A DNA stretch of 64,000 nucleotides from JALOOX01 sp964557955. Its GTDB lineage: Bacteria > Desulfobacterota > Syntrophobacteria > Syntrophobacterales > Syntrophobacteraceae. The position numbers and the translations under genes were made by a program. Positions 53,145 to 63,514 of the stretch are shown here, one piece after another. Within the stretch, counting starts at the first letter, position 1, and each line of letters opens with the position of its first letter. The DNA lies in NCBI GenBank assembly GCA_964557955.1, contig CAZLCS010000006.1, positions 104,441 through 168,440 on the forward strand, read 5' to 3'. Below the pieces are notes generated by a model. It did not search any database. It was not told the origin of the DNA and saw nothing but the letters and a program-made list of their open reading frames with translations.

Positions 53145-53476
53145 GGGGTGTGCATTCCTTGCGATCATCGGCTGGTAAGCGTCCACAGCACAGGGCGACC
53201 ACATGCCTCGCACGTCATCCCCGCATGCTTCTGACGGGGATCCAGGCCTTTGAAAGCCTCTGGATTCCCGCCGGGGACACGCGGGAATGACGGTTCAGTC
53301 GGTCGGTCCATTGTGTGGAGACGTAAACAGCTTATACCCTTGGAGGATGAGATCTTGCGTTTTGTGAAAGTCTTCCGGACTCGCCACTTCTTAACCTCAT
53401 CGGGTTTTATACCTCGTAGCTGAGGGCTGAACGCTCAATTCAGCCGTCTTTCCGACCAGCCAGTGGGGGGATGTGA
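53145..53476. other. Intergenic region with a REP-like element
   Basis: It holds the paired palindromes at 53213-53292 and otherwise no feature. Some of it may be the leader of the histidine kinase gene. Confidence 0.4.
53213..53292. repeat. REP/BIME-like imperfect palindrome pair
   Basis: Two imperfect palindromes, CGTCATCCCCGC...GACGGGGATCCAG and CTGGATTCCCG...GCGGGAATGACG, are inverted copies of each other joined by an AGGCCTTTGAAAGCCT core. This is the layout of dispersed bacterial REP/BIME elements. Confidence 0.75.
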
Positions 53477-55180
53477 TCAGGTGCCGTACCGGGATGTGAA
53501 CGCGTCCCGCTGATCGGTGCTTCCGATCATAAGAAGCTCGCATTCCGGGTAGAGCACCGCATCCGCAGGAGGATTCGTGATCACGTTCCCGTCCTTCTGG
53601 ATCGCAATCACAGTGAGTCCGATCTCAGCGCCGATATTGGTTTCACTGAGGCTCTTGCCCGCCAGGGACCGGGGGACCTGGACCACAAAAAGGTCGATTC
53701 CCTCCCCCAGCATGATCAGCTCCCGGTTCTGCAGCAATGCAAAGATCGACTCAGCCCCGAGCGAAGCGTAGCTGAGTACAAAATCGGCGCCGGCACGATG
53801 AATGGCTTCCAGGTTCCGCTCGTGAGTGATGCGGCTGACGATGCGAAGACTCGGGTTGAGACGGCGACAGTACACCGTCAGGTAAATGTTCATGGCATCG
53901 TCGTTGGTGGTGATGATAGCAGAAGGGGCCTCTGACAGACCTGCACGCATGAGCACTCCCAGGTCTGCCGCATCCCCGATGAACAGCTCGCCCCCAAGGG
54001 CCGCGGCGCGCTCCTGAACCACTTCGTTGCGTTCAACGACATGAAACGGCACGTTCTTCTCTTTGAGAGCGCAGGCAACGGCATATCCCACATTGCCGCA
54101 GCCGAGGATCAGAACCGGATTGGGATTGACATTGTAGATCATCAGGAAAGACTCGATCTCTGCGATCTGCCCGGCCGTTCCCACAATCACCGGCACGCTG
54201 GATTCCGTCAGCACGCTGTCCGCCCTGGCCGGCAGGAGGTGCCCGCGCTCCCAGATCCCCACCACGTTGACACCGGTCATCTGCCGGAGCTGCGTCTCGC
54301 GAATCATGCGCCCCGCCAAAGGAGTGTTTTGCACCGCAAACTCGGCGATCAGCAGGTCCTTGAACGTGCCGATGACATGGACGTTGGAGTGCTCCGCCGT
54401 GACACGGTGGGCGAGGTGCTCTCCGAGCTTCTGTTTGAGGGGTAGAACGTGCGTGGCGCCCGCCAGTTGCAGGATGTCCACGGAATCGATGTTTTCAGCA
54501 ATGGCAACGACCGGGACTGCAGCCGTGATCTCCCGCACCGTAAGCGTGAGGTTCGTGTTGGAGGCGTCGTCGGAATTGACCAGCACCATCCGCGCATCGG
54601 AAGCCCGAAGCGCTTCGTACGTTGCGCTGTTGTCAATCTCTCCGGTGACGACCGAGAGCCCGTCTTCGTACAGGGCTGCAGCCAGGGTGGCATCCGGTTC
54701 GACAACGAAGTAAGGGATGCTGAACGCCTTGAACTTTCTGATGAGGCCTTGCGCCACGGTTTCGTATCGGCAGATGATCACGTGGCCGGTAGTGTCCCGG
54801 GGCACCTCGCGAGGGGCGCGGAGGCGGATCTGGGCCTCCAGCCAGGGGGCGTAGAAGAAACGGATGAAAGCGAATGGCAGTACGATCAGGAGCAGAACGA
54901 TTCCCGAGATCAACACCAGGATGCTGAAGGCCCGCCCCACATCGCTGTCGAAGGTGATGTCGCCGAACCCCAAAGTGCTCATCACCGTAAGGGTCCAGTA
55001 GATCCCCGTTAGCCACGAGTGATCTCGTCCTTCCACGCTGACCATGATCCACTGAAAAAGAAGAGCGTAAGCCACCACAACAAAAATGAGGAAGAGAACA
55101 TATTTGAGGAGCGCTTTCAGATTTCTGCGGGTCTGGTGCTGGCTGAGCAGGTAGGAGAGCTGGGTGCTCAAAAGCTTCAT
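53477..55180 (-). CDS. Two-TM potassium channel with two RCK domains
   Basis: The product is 567 residues. TM1 (about 24-46), a pore helix, selectivity filter near 69-74 (TLGFGD) and TM2 (about 84-108) form an ion pore. Two TrkA-N-type Rossmann domains follow (from about 132 'HVIICRYETVAQG' and about 345 'VLILGCGNVGYAVA'), then a TrkA-C fold to the end. The first Rossmann loop lacks the full glycine pattern, so the second may be the nucleotide sensor. It regulates K+ conductance; no partner genes. It lies 111 bases downstream of the CusA-like gene, same strand. Confidence 0.93.
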   Translation of the reverse strand: MKLLSTQLSYLLSQHQTRRNLKALLKYVLFLIFVVVAYALLFQWIMVSVEGRDHSWLTGIYWTLTVMSTLGFGDITFDSDVGRAFSILVLISGIVLLLIVLPFAFIRFFYAPWLEAQIRLRAPREVPRDTTGHVIICRYETVAQGLIRKFKAFSIPYFVVEPDATLAAALYEDGLSVVTGEIDNSATYEALRASDARMVLVNSDDASNTNLTLTVREITAAVPVVAIAENIDSVDILQLAGATHVLPLKQKLGEHLAHRVTAEHSNVHVIGTFKDLLIAEFAVQNTPLAGRMIRETQLRQMTGVNVVGIWERGHLLPARADSVLTESSVPVIVGTAGQIAEIESFLMIYNVNPNPVLILGCGNVGYAVACALKEKNVPFHVVERNEVVQERAAALGGELFIGDAADLGVLMRAGLSEAPSAIITTNDDAMNIYLTVYCRRLNPSLRIVSRITHERNLEAIHRAGADFVLSYASLGAESIFALLQNRELIMLGEGIDLFVVQVPRSLAGKSLSETNIGAEIGLTVIAIQKDGNVITNPPADAVLYPECELLMIGSTDQRDAFTSRYGT

Positions 55181-55291
55181 AAATTCAATCCCCGCGGGCT
55201 ATGATTTGATGGTATCGGAATTCCCATCCGTGAGTAGGAGTATCCAACAAGTCCCGTGCACTGGGCAAGCACTTAGCTCCGCCCCCACGCT

Positions 55292-58200
55292 TCAACGGGA
55301 GGGATCCCCGGCTTGGTCGGATTGCGATGGAGCCCATTTTTTCCAGCTGAGCTTCATCTCCTCCCTTGCACAATAAAGGACGGGCACCACCAGGACGGTA
55401 AGGCTTGCGATCACCATGCCGCCGAAGGAAGGAATGGCCATGGGCACCATGATGTCGGACCCCCTTCCCGTTGAAGTCAGCACGGGAATGAGGGCCAGAA
55501 CGGTCGTGGCGGAAGTCATGACCGCCGGTCTTATGCGCCGGAGCGCACCCGCCAGGACCGCCTCCCTCACCTCCCCGACGGTCTCCGGCTGGTGATTCCC
55601 AAAGCTTTCATCCAGGTAGGTGGCCATGAGCACCCCGTCATCGGTGGCGATGCCGAAAAGGGCCAGGAAGCCCACCCAGATGGCCACGCTCAGGTTGATG
55701 GGATGCACCTGGAAGAGCTCCCGCATGGAGACGCCGAAGACGGAGAAGTTGAGAAACCAGGACTGCCCGTAGAGCCAGATCATGATAAACCCGCCGGCCC
55801 AGGCCACCAGGATGCCGGAGAAAACCATGAGGGTCGTCGATGTTGCCCTGAAGTGCAGGTAGAGGATCATGAAAATGATGAAGAGGGCCAGGGGCAAAAC
55901 AATGGACAGGGTCTTCTGGGCGCGGATCTGGTTTTCGTAGCTCCCCGCAAAGGCATAGCTCACCCCTGCCGGAAGCTCCCATTCCCCGCTCTCCATCTTG
56001 TGGCGCAGGAAGGCCTGCGCCTGCTCCACGACGTCGACTTCCGCATACCCCGGCCTCTTGTCAAAGATAACGTAGCCGATCAAAAAGGTGTCCTCGGACC
56101 TGATCATCTGAGGACCACGGACATAGCGGATCTCCGCAAGCTGCACCAGGGGGATCTGTGTGCTCTCGTCGGGTCCCGACACCAGGATCCGGCCCAGGGA
56201 TTCCGGATCATCCCTGAGCTCCCTCAGGTACCTCACCCGGACCGGATAGCGCTCACGTCCCTCCACCGTGGTCGTGATTTGCCTGCCGCCGATGGCTGTC
56301 TCGATCACATCCTGAACCTGCTGAAGCCGGATGCCGTAGCGGGCAATGGCCTTCCGGTCGATGTCGATCTCGAGATAGGGCTTGCCGACTATCCGGTCGG
56401 CCAGCACCGTGGCGGGTTCCACCGAGGGAATCTCCTTGAGGTATTGCTCGATTTGAAACCCCACCCGCTCAATGGTTTCCAGGTCGGGGCCCCTGACCTT
56501 GATGCCCATGGGCGCCCGCATGCCGCTCTGAAGCATCACGATCCGGGCGGCGATGGGCTGCAGCCGGGGAGCCGAAGTCGAGCCCGGCACCTGAGCCAAC
56601 TCCACGATCTGCTCCCAGATGTCATCGGGCCTCCGAATCCCCGGAAACGGGTCCCGGTCCGGGTTGAGCTCCGGGTCCAGGGGAGGACGCCACAGCCGGA
56701 AGGGAATGCCCCCTGCATCGGGAATCAGCCGGCCTTCGTCATCCCGTTCGAAACGGCCACGAACCAGGTAGGGCAGGCCGTCCAGGGCCGGAACGGGCAC
56801 TCCCCGCTCGTTACGAAATAGGTCCGTGGCCCCGGAATCGTAACGGAACCTCAACCGCTTGCCGCTCGGGTCCGTGAGGTACTCGGACCTGTAGTTGATC
56901 ACCGTCTCGAACATGGAGACGGGAGCAGGGTCGAGAGGAGATTCGACCCGCCCCAGCTTCCCGACAACCGATTCGACCTCCGGGATGGACTGGATGGCCA
57001 TGTCCTGCTTCTGGAGAATGTCCTGGGCTTCCGCGATGGACGCATGGGGCATGACGGTGGGCATGTAGAAGTAGGACCCCTCGTCGAGGGGCGGCATGAA
57101 CTCCCTTCCCGGACCGGGGAAGGTATGGGCCAGGGAGATCACCGGCCTCGACTCCCGAATGCTCTGGGGCAGCCACCCGAAGAAGGTGTCGAAGCCCAGC
57201 CAGATCATGGCTCCCAGGAAGGTGACGAAAACGGGGACCGAGAGGAAAACCACCTTGTGGCCGAGGCACCACCGGAGAATGGGGCCATACGCCACCTGGT
57301 ACCCGTAAAAGAGACCCAGCAAGCCTCCGATGATGACGGCCACGAAGATGAAATTCCTCGTACTGCCCGCCTGGGGTCCCAGGGGAAGCCAGTGCTCCGT
57401 CAGAAGGAGAGCCACGAGGAGGACGATGAGCCAGACGGACATCCGTGAAGCCCATAGCCTCACGGGCTCCGGAATCCATTTTTCGGCCATGCGATAGACC
57501 CCGACGCCCATCACGACGCCCCCGAGCCAGAAGGACACCTTGACCGCCACAAAAACGCCGAACGCCATGAGGGCCAGGAAGGAAAACCCTCTTACGAATG
57601 GGGAGACGCCGCGCCGCCGGTCCTTTGCGGTGAAGAGCAGGTGGGCCAGGGCTGGAATCACTGTGAGGGCCACAATGACCGAAGCGATGAGGGCAAAGGT
57701 CTTGGTGAAAGCCAGTGGCTTGAAGAGCTTCCCCTCGGCTTCGATCATGGTGAACACGGGAAGGAAGCTCACTACCGTGGTGGACACTGCCGTCAGAACG
57801 GCGCTTCCCACCTCGCTGGCTGCCCGAAACACCAGGTCGAGCCTGCGGGTTCCGGGCTCCGCTTCATCCAGGTGCTTCAAAATGTTCTCACAGATGATGA
57901 TGCCCATGTCCACCATGGTGCCGATGGCGATGGCGATGCCGGACAGGGCCACGATGTTGGCGTCCACGCCAAAAAGCTTCATGGCGATGAAGGCCATGAG
58001 CACGGCCAGGGGCAGCAGGCCGGAAATGAGGATCGCGCTCCGCAGGTGGGCCACGATGACCAGGACCACCACGATGGTCACCAGGATTTGCGCCGAGAGG
58101 GCGGAATAGAGGGTCCCCAGGGTTTCGTGGATGAGCTCCGTGCGGTCGTAGAACGGCACGATGGCGACCTGGCTCACAGTGCCGTCGGTAAGGGTCTTGC

Positions 58201-59245
58201 GGGGAAGCCCAGGGGCGATCTCGTCGATCTTCTTTTTCACATTCTGGATGGTGGCGAGAGGATTCTCTCCGTACCGCACCACCACCACGCCTCCCACCAC
58301 TTCGGCCCCTTCCTTGTCGAGCACGCCGCTCCGAAGGGCCGGCCCCAGGGTCACCCGGGCCACATCCCGGACCCGCACCGGAACGTTGTTGCGGGCCACG
58401 ATGACGTTCTCCTCGATGTCCTCCGGAGTCTTGAGGAAACCGATGCCGCGTATGATGTATTCCACGCGGTTCATTTCGATGGTGCGGGCCCCCACATCCA
58501 GGTTCGACTCCTGGACCGCCTGGACGACCTCATCGATGCCAACCTTGTAGGTGCGCAGGGCGTTGGGGTCCACGTCGACCTGGTATTCCCGGACGAAGCC
58601 TCCCACGGAGGCCACCTCGCTCACCCCCTCGGCCGAAAGGAGCCCGTAGCGGACGTACCAGTCCTGGAGGCTCCGAAGCTCGTGCAGGTCCCAGCCCCCC
58701 GTGGGTCTCCCTTCCGGGTCCCTCCCCTCCAGAGTGTACCAGAAGATCTGCCCCAGCGCCGTGGCATCGGGACCCAGGGCCGGCTGGACGCCTGGGGGCA
58801 GGGACCCCGAGGGAAGACTGTTCAGCTTTTCAAGCACCCGGGACCGCGACCAGTAGAATTCGACCTCCTCGTTGAAAATCACGTACACCGACGAGAAGCC
58901 GAACATGGACAGGCTGCGTATGGTTTTGACTCCGGGAATACCGAGCAGCGAGGCGGTGAGCGGATACGTGACCTGGTCCTCCACGTCCTGGGGGGACCGC
59001 CCCGGCCATTCGGTGAAGACGATCTGCTGATTCTCGCCGATGTCGGGAATGGCGTCCACCCCCACGGGAGTGCGCGGCATGCCCCCGATGTACCAGTCGA
59101 AGGGAGCCACCATGATGCCCCAGCCCACGAAGAGCAGGATCATCAAATACACCACGATCTTGACATCGAGGCAGAATCGGATGATGCGGTCCGTCAAGGA
59201 CAGGGGACCGGGTGGCGGCGCCTGGGAGCCCCGGGAGTCATTCAT
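55292..59245 (-). CDS. cusA: CusA-like heavy-metal RND efflux pump
   Basis: From ATG 59245 (GGAAAGGGG upstream, one base after the CusB-like stop) the product is 1,317 residues, well above the ~1,040 of CusA. TM4 has 'GIAIAIGTMVDMGIIICENIL', the monovalent-metal (Cu/Ag) CusA pattern rather than the CzcA one. The excess length has two sources: about four extra helices between TM6 and TM7, and a periplasmic loop of about 90 residues in the second half. The pump takes metal from the periplasm, driven by protons. No outer-membrane factor (CusC) gene follows; next is the K+ channel. Confidence 0.92.
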   Translation of the reverse strand: MNDSRGSQAPPPGPLSLTDRIIRFCLDVKIVVYLMILLFVGWGIMVAPFDWYIGGMPRTPVGVDAIPDIGENQQIVFTEWPGRSPQDVEDQVTYPLTASLLGIPGVKTIRSLSMFGFSSVYVIFNEEVEFYWSRSRVLEKLNSLPSGSLPPGVQPALGPDATALGQIFWYTLEGRDPEGRPTGGWDLHELRSLQDWYVRYGLLSAEGVSEVASVGGFVREYQVDVDPNALRTYKVGIDEVVQAVQESNLDVGARTIEMNRVEYIIRGIGFLKTPEDIEENVIVARNNVPVRVRDVARVTLGPALRSGVLDKEGAEVVGGVVVVRYGENPLATIQNVKKKIDEIAPGLPRKTLTDGTVSQVAIVPFYDRTELIHETLGTLYSALSAQILVTIVVVLVIVAHLRSAILISGLLPLAVLMAFIAMKLFGVDANIVALSGIAIAIGTMVDMGIIICENILKHLDEAEPGTRRLDLVFRAASEVGSAVLTAVSTTVVSFLPVFTMIEAEGKLFKPLAFTKTFALIASVIVALTVIPALAHLLFTAKDRRRGVSPFVRGFSFLALMAFGVFVAVKVSFWLGGVVMGVGVYRMAEKWIPEPVRLWASRMSVWLIVLLVALLLTEHWLPLGPQAGSTRNFIFVAVIIGGLLGLFYGYQVAYGPILRWCLGHKVVFLSVPVFVTFLGAMIWLGFDTFFGWLPQSIRESRPVISLAHTFPGPGREFMPPLDEGSYFYMPTVMPHASIAEAQDILQKQDMAIQSIPEVESVVGKLGRVESPLDPAPVSMFETVINYRSEYLTDPSGKRLRFRYDSGATDLFRNERGVPVPALDGLPYLVRGRFERDDEGRLIPDAGGIPFRLWRPPLDPELNPDRDPFPGIRRPDDIWEQIVELAQVPGSTSAPRLQPIAARIVMLQSGMRAPMGIKVRGPDLETIERVGFQIEQYLKEIPSVEPATVLADRIVGKPYLEIDIDRKAIARYGIRLQQVQDVIETAIGGRQITTTVEGRERYPVRVRYLRELRDDPESLGRILVSGPDESTQIPLVQLAEIRYVRGPQMIRSEDTFLIGYVIFDKRPGYAEVDVVEQAQAFLRHKMESGEWELPAGVSYAFAGSYENQIRAQKTLSIVLPLALFIIFMILYLHFRATSTTLMVFSGILVAWAGGFIMIWLYGQSWFLNFSVFGVSMRELFQVHPINLSVAIWVGFLALFGIATDDGVLMATYLDESFGNHQPETVGEVREAVLAGALRRIRPAVMTSATTVLALIPVLTSTGRGSDIMVPMAIPSFGGMVIASLTVLVVPVLYCAREEMKLSWKKWAPSQSDQAGDPSR

Positions 59246-59246
59246 A

Positions 59247-61499
59247 TCAGCGCCCCTTTCCTGCCGGCCCTGAATCCCCGTCGATGGTTCGCACGACGTC
59301 CCCACAGCGGAACATCATGGCCCCGTAGTAGGGATTTCGAACGTCCTTTTCCTTCTGGAGCCAGTTGCCTCCCTTTCCGTCAAAGGCCATGGGACAGCGG
59401 ATCTCGTAGACCGGCTCGCGGGGGTGGAAGCCGAAAGACTCGACCACGGAGATCATGGTACTTGAAATGGGCAGAAAGGTCGCCCGGAGGCTTGCCATGT
59501 CCCGCGCTTCGCCCGCCGCTTTGAGCTGTCTGTCGAAGTCGGAAACATGCTCCAGCCAAGCGTTATGCGCACGACCCTTGAGCGCTGCCATGTCCACTGC
59601 ACGGATCGCTTTTTCCAGGGTCTCCATGCCTTTCCTGGCTTGATCGAAATGGTCGGCGGCGAGGTCTTCATGCACGGCCAGGTAGGCGTCCAGCACCTTG
59701 CCCAGCTGGGCCTGAAAAGCCTTGGGAATCGTCTCCATGGGCTCGGCGGCCGAAGCCGCATATGCGTTCTGGCCGAGACCCAGCTCGCGGCGAATACGAT
59801 CCATGCGACCCTGCAGCACCTGGAGCGTCCGATTCGCCTCACGCAGGCTTCGGGATTCACTCCCCACGACGGCATCGTTTCCGAGCAGCATGGCGTATTC
59901 CAGCCAGACCATGCGCGCATGGCCCGAAAGGGGGGCCGCGTCCACCGTTTGAAGCGCTCTTCCCAAAGAGGAAAACTCCTTCCGGGCTCGAGCGAGATCT
60001 TCAGCCTGCACCGACTCGGAAATCCTCTCGTAAGAGTCGAGTGCCGCATCGACCTGCTCCTTGAAAGTGACAGGAATCGCCGTCGCAGGTGTCGCGGCGC
60101 CGGCGGCGGGCTGCGCGGCAGGCCCATGCTGGTGCTCCATGCCCCCCCCTCCTCCCTCGGGCGTCATCATGCTCGGTTTGGCCAGGATCTGAATGGCGCT
60201 GTCGATCTTGAGGTTTCCGTGGACCACCACCAACTCACCCTCGGCCAGACCCTGTCGGACCAGGTAGTGGTCTTCGGAGCGAGGTCCAAGGACCACTTCC
60301 CGACCCTCATAGGTGCCGGGAGCATCGGGAATCGCCACGTATACCACCGCCCGCCTTCCCGTGACTAGAGGCGCCGTGGCTGGAATCACCAGGGGCGGAG
60401 TCTCTGCTGCCATCGCCGGGGCCACCACATCGCCTGCCGCGGCCACCGTCGGTCGAACCATCGCGTGAACCAGCATGTCCGGCTTCAAACGCCCGTCGGG
60501 ATTGGGTGCGTTGAGCCGCATCCTGACTGTCCGGGTGTCGGGATTGAGGAACGGGTCGATGAAATCCACCGTCCCCCGGAAAACCTCTCCCGGGTAGGCT
60601 TCAGCCTGGAATTCCACGTCCTGGCCTTTTCGAATCCATTGCACGTCGGATTCGTAAGCCTCCAGCCGGGCCCAGACCCTGGACAGGTCGGCGATGGTGT
60701 AGATCCGGTCCCCCGTCTGAACATACATGCCTTCCAGGGCATCCTTGCGAACCACCACGCCGCTCATGGGCGCCGTCAGGGTCACGCGCTCGGAGGGCTT
60801 GCCCCGCCGGATGATCTCGGTGATTTGCTGAGGGGCCAGCCCCCAGAGCCGCAATCGTTCCCGGGCGGCATCGACCGCACCTTGAGTGGTACCCTGCATC
60901 AAGGGGCTTTGGCCTGCCCGTTCGCGGGCGCGAACCGCCAACAGCAGCTCCGACTGGGTGGAAAGGAGCTCGGGGCTGTAGAGGGAGACCATGGGATCAC
61001 CTTTCTTCACATGAGTACCCGTGAAATCCACGAACAATCGCTCCAGCCTTCCCGGAACCCACGCCGCGATGTTCGCCACCCGGGTTTCGTCATAGTCGAT
61101 TCTACCCACCAGGCGGAGAGTGATCTGGAGGAATCTTCGCTCCACGGGACGAGTCTGGATTTCCGCCAGCCTCTCGGCATTGGGGCTCAGGCGGATCTCT
61201 CGCAGGCTCCCGGCCTCCCTGGCGCCATGCTCCGATTCCTCCCGGACGGGAATCAGATCCATGGCGCAGATGGGGCATTGGCCCGGATTGGGAAGACGAA
61301 TCTGCGGGTGCATGGAACAGGTCCATATCCGGTTCTGCTCTTTGCCGGATGAGGTCGCCACCTGTCCCGCGTGCTCATGAATTGAGCCGATGGGTGACCA
61401 GTAGGTTTTGGCAGTCCAGATTCCGGCCCCGGCAGCAAAGCTGAACACCAGAAGGGCAAAAAATTTAAAGATTTTTTTCTCAAGATTCTTCGTCTCCAT
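59247..61499 (-). CDS. cusB: CusB-like RND adaptor with heavy-metal domain and two DUF3347 repeats
   Basis: From ATG 61499 (GGGAAGGA upstream; ATG 61520 is possible) the product is 750 residues. A signal anchor is followed by a heavy-metal-binding domain (TCSMHP...CPICAMDL), the barrel/hairpin adaptor region (VGRIDYDETRVANIAAWVPGRLERL; APMSGVVVRKDALEGMYVQTGD), then a Met/His/Gly linker (MEHQHGP) and two DUF3347-type helical domains, the second ending 'CPMAFDGKGGNWLQKEKDVRNPYYGAMMFRCG'. DUF3347 proteins are linked to copper. The pair with CusA is coupled. Two DUF3347 copies are unusual; one is usual. Confidence 0.92.
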   Translation of the reverse strand: METKNLEKKIFKFFALLVFSFAAGAGIWTAKTYWSPIGSIHEHAGQVATSSGKEQNRIWTCSMHPQIRLPNPGQCPICAMDLIPVREESEHGAREAGSLREIRLSPNAERLAEIQTRPVERRFLQITLRLVGRIDYDETRVANIAAWVPGRLERLFVDFTGTHVKKGDPMVSLYSPELLSTQSELLLAVRARERAGQSPLMQGTTQGAVDAARERLRLWGLAPQQITEIIRRGKPSERVTLTAPMSGVVVRKDALEGMYVQTGDRIYTIADLSRVWARLEAYESDVQWIRKGQDVEFQAEAYPGEVFRGTVDFIDPFLNPDTRTVRMRLNAPNPDGRLKPDMLVHAMVRPTVAAAGDVVAPAMAAETPPLVIPATAPLVTGRRAVVYVAIPDAPGTYEGREVVLGPRSEDHYLVRQGLAEGELVVVHGNLKIDSAIQILAKPSMMTPEGGGGGMEHQHGPAAQPAAGAATPATAIPVTFKEQVDAALDSYERISESVQAEDLARARKEFSSLGRALQTVDAAPLSGHARMVWLEYAMLLGNDAVVGSESRSLREANRTLQVLQGRMDRIRRELGLGQNAYAASAAEPMETIPKAFQAQLGKVLDAYLAVHEDLAADHFDQARKGMETLEKAIRAVDMAALKGRAHNAWLEHVSDFDRQLKAAGEARDMASLRATFLPISSTMISVVESFGFHPREPVYEIRCPMAFDGKGGNWLQKEKDVRNPYYGAMMFRCGDVVRTIDGDSGPAGKGR

Positions 61500-61798
61500 G
61501 CCACTATCCTTCCCGTCCATGAGTCATCCCATGGTAAGCGACCCTGCCCGGATCAGCCGGCTCCAATCTTACTTCTGGTTCTCCTGATTTCCATAGTATG
61601 AATTCCGGAGCCTCCAGCCAACACCATATCGGTCAAATATCTCGTTGCGCCGAAGCATGCCACACGGGAATCAACCTTGGAAACGATCAGGCTGGAGAGC
61701 TAGATAACGGAAGCATTGTGCTTGATTTTGGCCAATCAGGCCAGCGGAGCAATGGCCCCATGCGGGAACTTTTCTTGGTCATGAGCAAAACTTCCTGA
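61500..61798. other. Intergenic region between the efflux operon and the decayed locus
   Basis: Upstream region of the CusB-like gene containing its promoter candidate; no gene is seen. Confidence 0.4.
61593..61621 (-). promoter_or_regulatory. Candidate promoter of cusB-cusA
   Basis: Minus-strand TTGGCT (61621-61616), 17-base spacer and TACTAT (61598-61593), about 90 bases before the adaptor start. No copper-regulator operator was recognised. Confidence 0.45.
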
Positions 61799-62775
61799 TC
61801 ACCTCCTGCGCGGTGCAGGTCGTAACAAGCGGGGAAAAGGGGCACCAGGCCTGTTGACCCGCGAAGTCACGGCCTGTTTCGGCAGATCACCATTGGTTGC
61901 ATCGAGGAGCGCAACTTCCAGGGTCTGACTCTTATCCCGAATGATGTTCAGGCAGCCATAACCTTGCTTGATTCCGAACAGGTCCGCCATCGACACCCCC
62001 ATGACCTGGCAGAGAATGACGCGATTCGTGCCGTTCGGGGACGGTTTGCAGTCCCCCGGGATTCTCCGGCGACAGCTCGCCCGCGAGCCACACAGCCGGA
62101 ACGAGGGGCGGATGCCCCCGTTTCCCATCGAACTGCGGGTAGACGACTTTCGGATTCATGGGATCGTAAGCCCCGACGCCGGGCTCGAAGCTCGCAACCC
62201 CCGCCATGACGGAGGAAAACATGCCCCTTTGGTGCTCGGCATTGAAGACCCACCGAACGTTCAGACGCTCCAGAACCGGTGTGAGCTCGTCGGCCCGGTG
62301 CCCCACCACGACCCGCACCTCTGAAATCCCCGCCGCCCTGAAACCTGACACCGCCTCCCCAATCAGGGTCGAGCTCCCCAGGGGCGCCAGCGGTTTGAAC
62401 CTCTCCATGCGGGAGGAAGTGCCCGCCGCCAGGTTTCGGTAGAGATCGCTCCGAGACGAATCGGATGCTTCCAGGTGATGAATCATGATCCTCACTCGAC
62501 CGCCACAGATCATGCCCATGAGCGAAGCATCCTCGGCGGTGAGGGTGAAGTCCCTCAACAGGGTGCGACGGGTGCTTGAAGACTTCTCCAGCCAGTTTCA
62601 GCTCGTGGACCTCCAGAATCCCCCCTCCAATGGTCCCCAGGATGGAACCGTCGGAACGCACCAACATCCTCGATCCCACCGCCCGCGGCGCCGACCCCGA
62701 CCGGTTCAGAATGCTTGCCGGCACCAGGCTTTCCCCCCGCGCCAGGAGGGCTGCAATCTCCTTGTACAGATTCAT
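61799..62775 (-). pseudogene. Broken XdhC - MobA-like nucleotidyltransferase - histidine-phosphatase fusion
   Basis: Three blocks of one protein read in three frames. From ATG 62775 the first is an XdhC N-domain (ESLVPASILNRSGSAPRAVGSRMLVRSDGSILGTIGGGILE); a one-base shift near 62577-62571 moves it to 'TLLRDFTLTAEDASLMGMICGGRVRIMIHH', then a MocA/MobA-type domain (SSRMERFKPLAPLG...VVVGHRADEL...MAGVASFEPGVGA). The expected DxPL segment is missing and the text resumes 'KVVYPQFDGKRGHPPLVP'. The last frame gives a histidine-phosphatase end (GTNRVILCQVMGVSMADLFGIKQGYGCLNII). Such fusions mature molybdenum hydroxylases. At least two frameshifts and an internal deletion show that the gene is dead. 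Confidence 0.85.
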
Positions 62776-62808
62776 CTCCGTAACTTCGTTCGCATTCCCT
62801 TTGTCGAT

Positions 62809-63440
62809 TCAACCGCAGGAGTTCACCCCCCGCAGATCTATTATTGTCCTCTTGCCGGCTCCCCTGGTGGCCATTGCTGCTTCTTTCGCCGCGGCAACAT
62901 CGACCCGGAGCGCCTCTTCCCGCACGGCATCACACACAACCGCGATGGTGCTCAGCGCCTCCTGGACATTCTCGATGAGCCCCCGCAGGCTTGAGGCTTC
63001 GGTTTTCGCCAGGATCCTCAAATGGTCAACTCCATCATGGGAGGTGAGGAAAGCCCTGAACACGAGGATCTCGCCGATGGGTAAGAGCAACTCGTCCAAA
63101 CCCCACATGCCGAGGTACCCTCCAGATCGCAGTCGGCGCAGGAAGCTCATTCGGATTGCGACCTTGGCCAGGGTCTTCAACACCGTTCCACAACCACAGG
63201 GGTGATGAATCATGCGGCTGACGTCGCCGGTACGGTAGCGAATGGGAGGCATCGCCCTCGGGTGAGGGTGGTGAAGACGACCTCTCCATGGGCTCCCTCC
63301 GGAACGGGGCTCCCGTCAGCGGATCCACGATCTCGAACCAGAGATCCGCCTCGCGCAAATCTTAGCCGGCCCTGAGGCGCATTCGACACCGCCTCCAAAC
63401 CCCGTCTCCGTCATGCCGTAATGAGTGATTGAGCTGCTGG
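62809..63440 (-). pseudogene. Broken AMP-ligase-like gene (PaaK family)
   Basis: The pieces read in at least three frames: 'HYGMTETGFGGGVECASG' (near 63430-63370), then 'READLWFEIVDPLTGA' (from 63358), then 'PVPEGAHGEVVFTTLTRG', then 'MPPIRYRTGDVSRMIHHPCGCGTVLKTLAKV' (from 63252) to the stop. Together these are the C-terminal half of a phenylacetate-CoA-ligase-type AMP-forming enzyme; the N-terminal half is missing. The type that accompanies molybdenum hydroxylases fits the neighbours. Confidence 0.75.
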
Positions 63441-63514
63441 TCCTCCTCCTCGCCGGGGTTACACTTGCCTGCGTAGATGCCCAGCAGGCAGGCGCCGCCC
63501 GTGAGCGTCCCGCA

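Noticed and set aside
62809..63252. Intact 147-aa protein
   Set aside because: It is the end piece of an AMP-ligase-like enzyme whose upstream parts lie in other frames; treated as part of a pseudogene.
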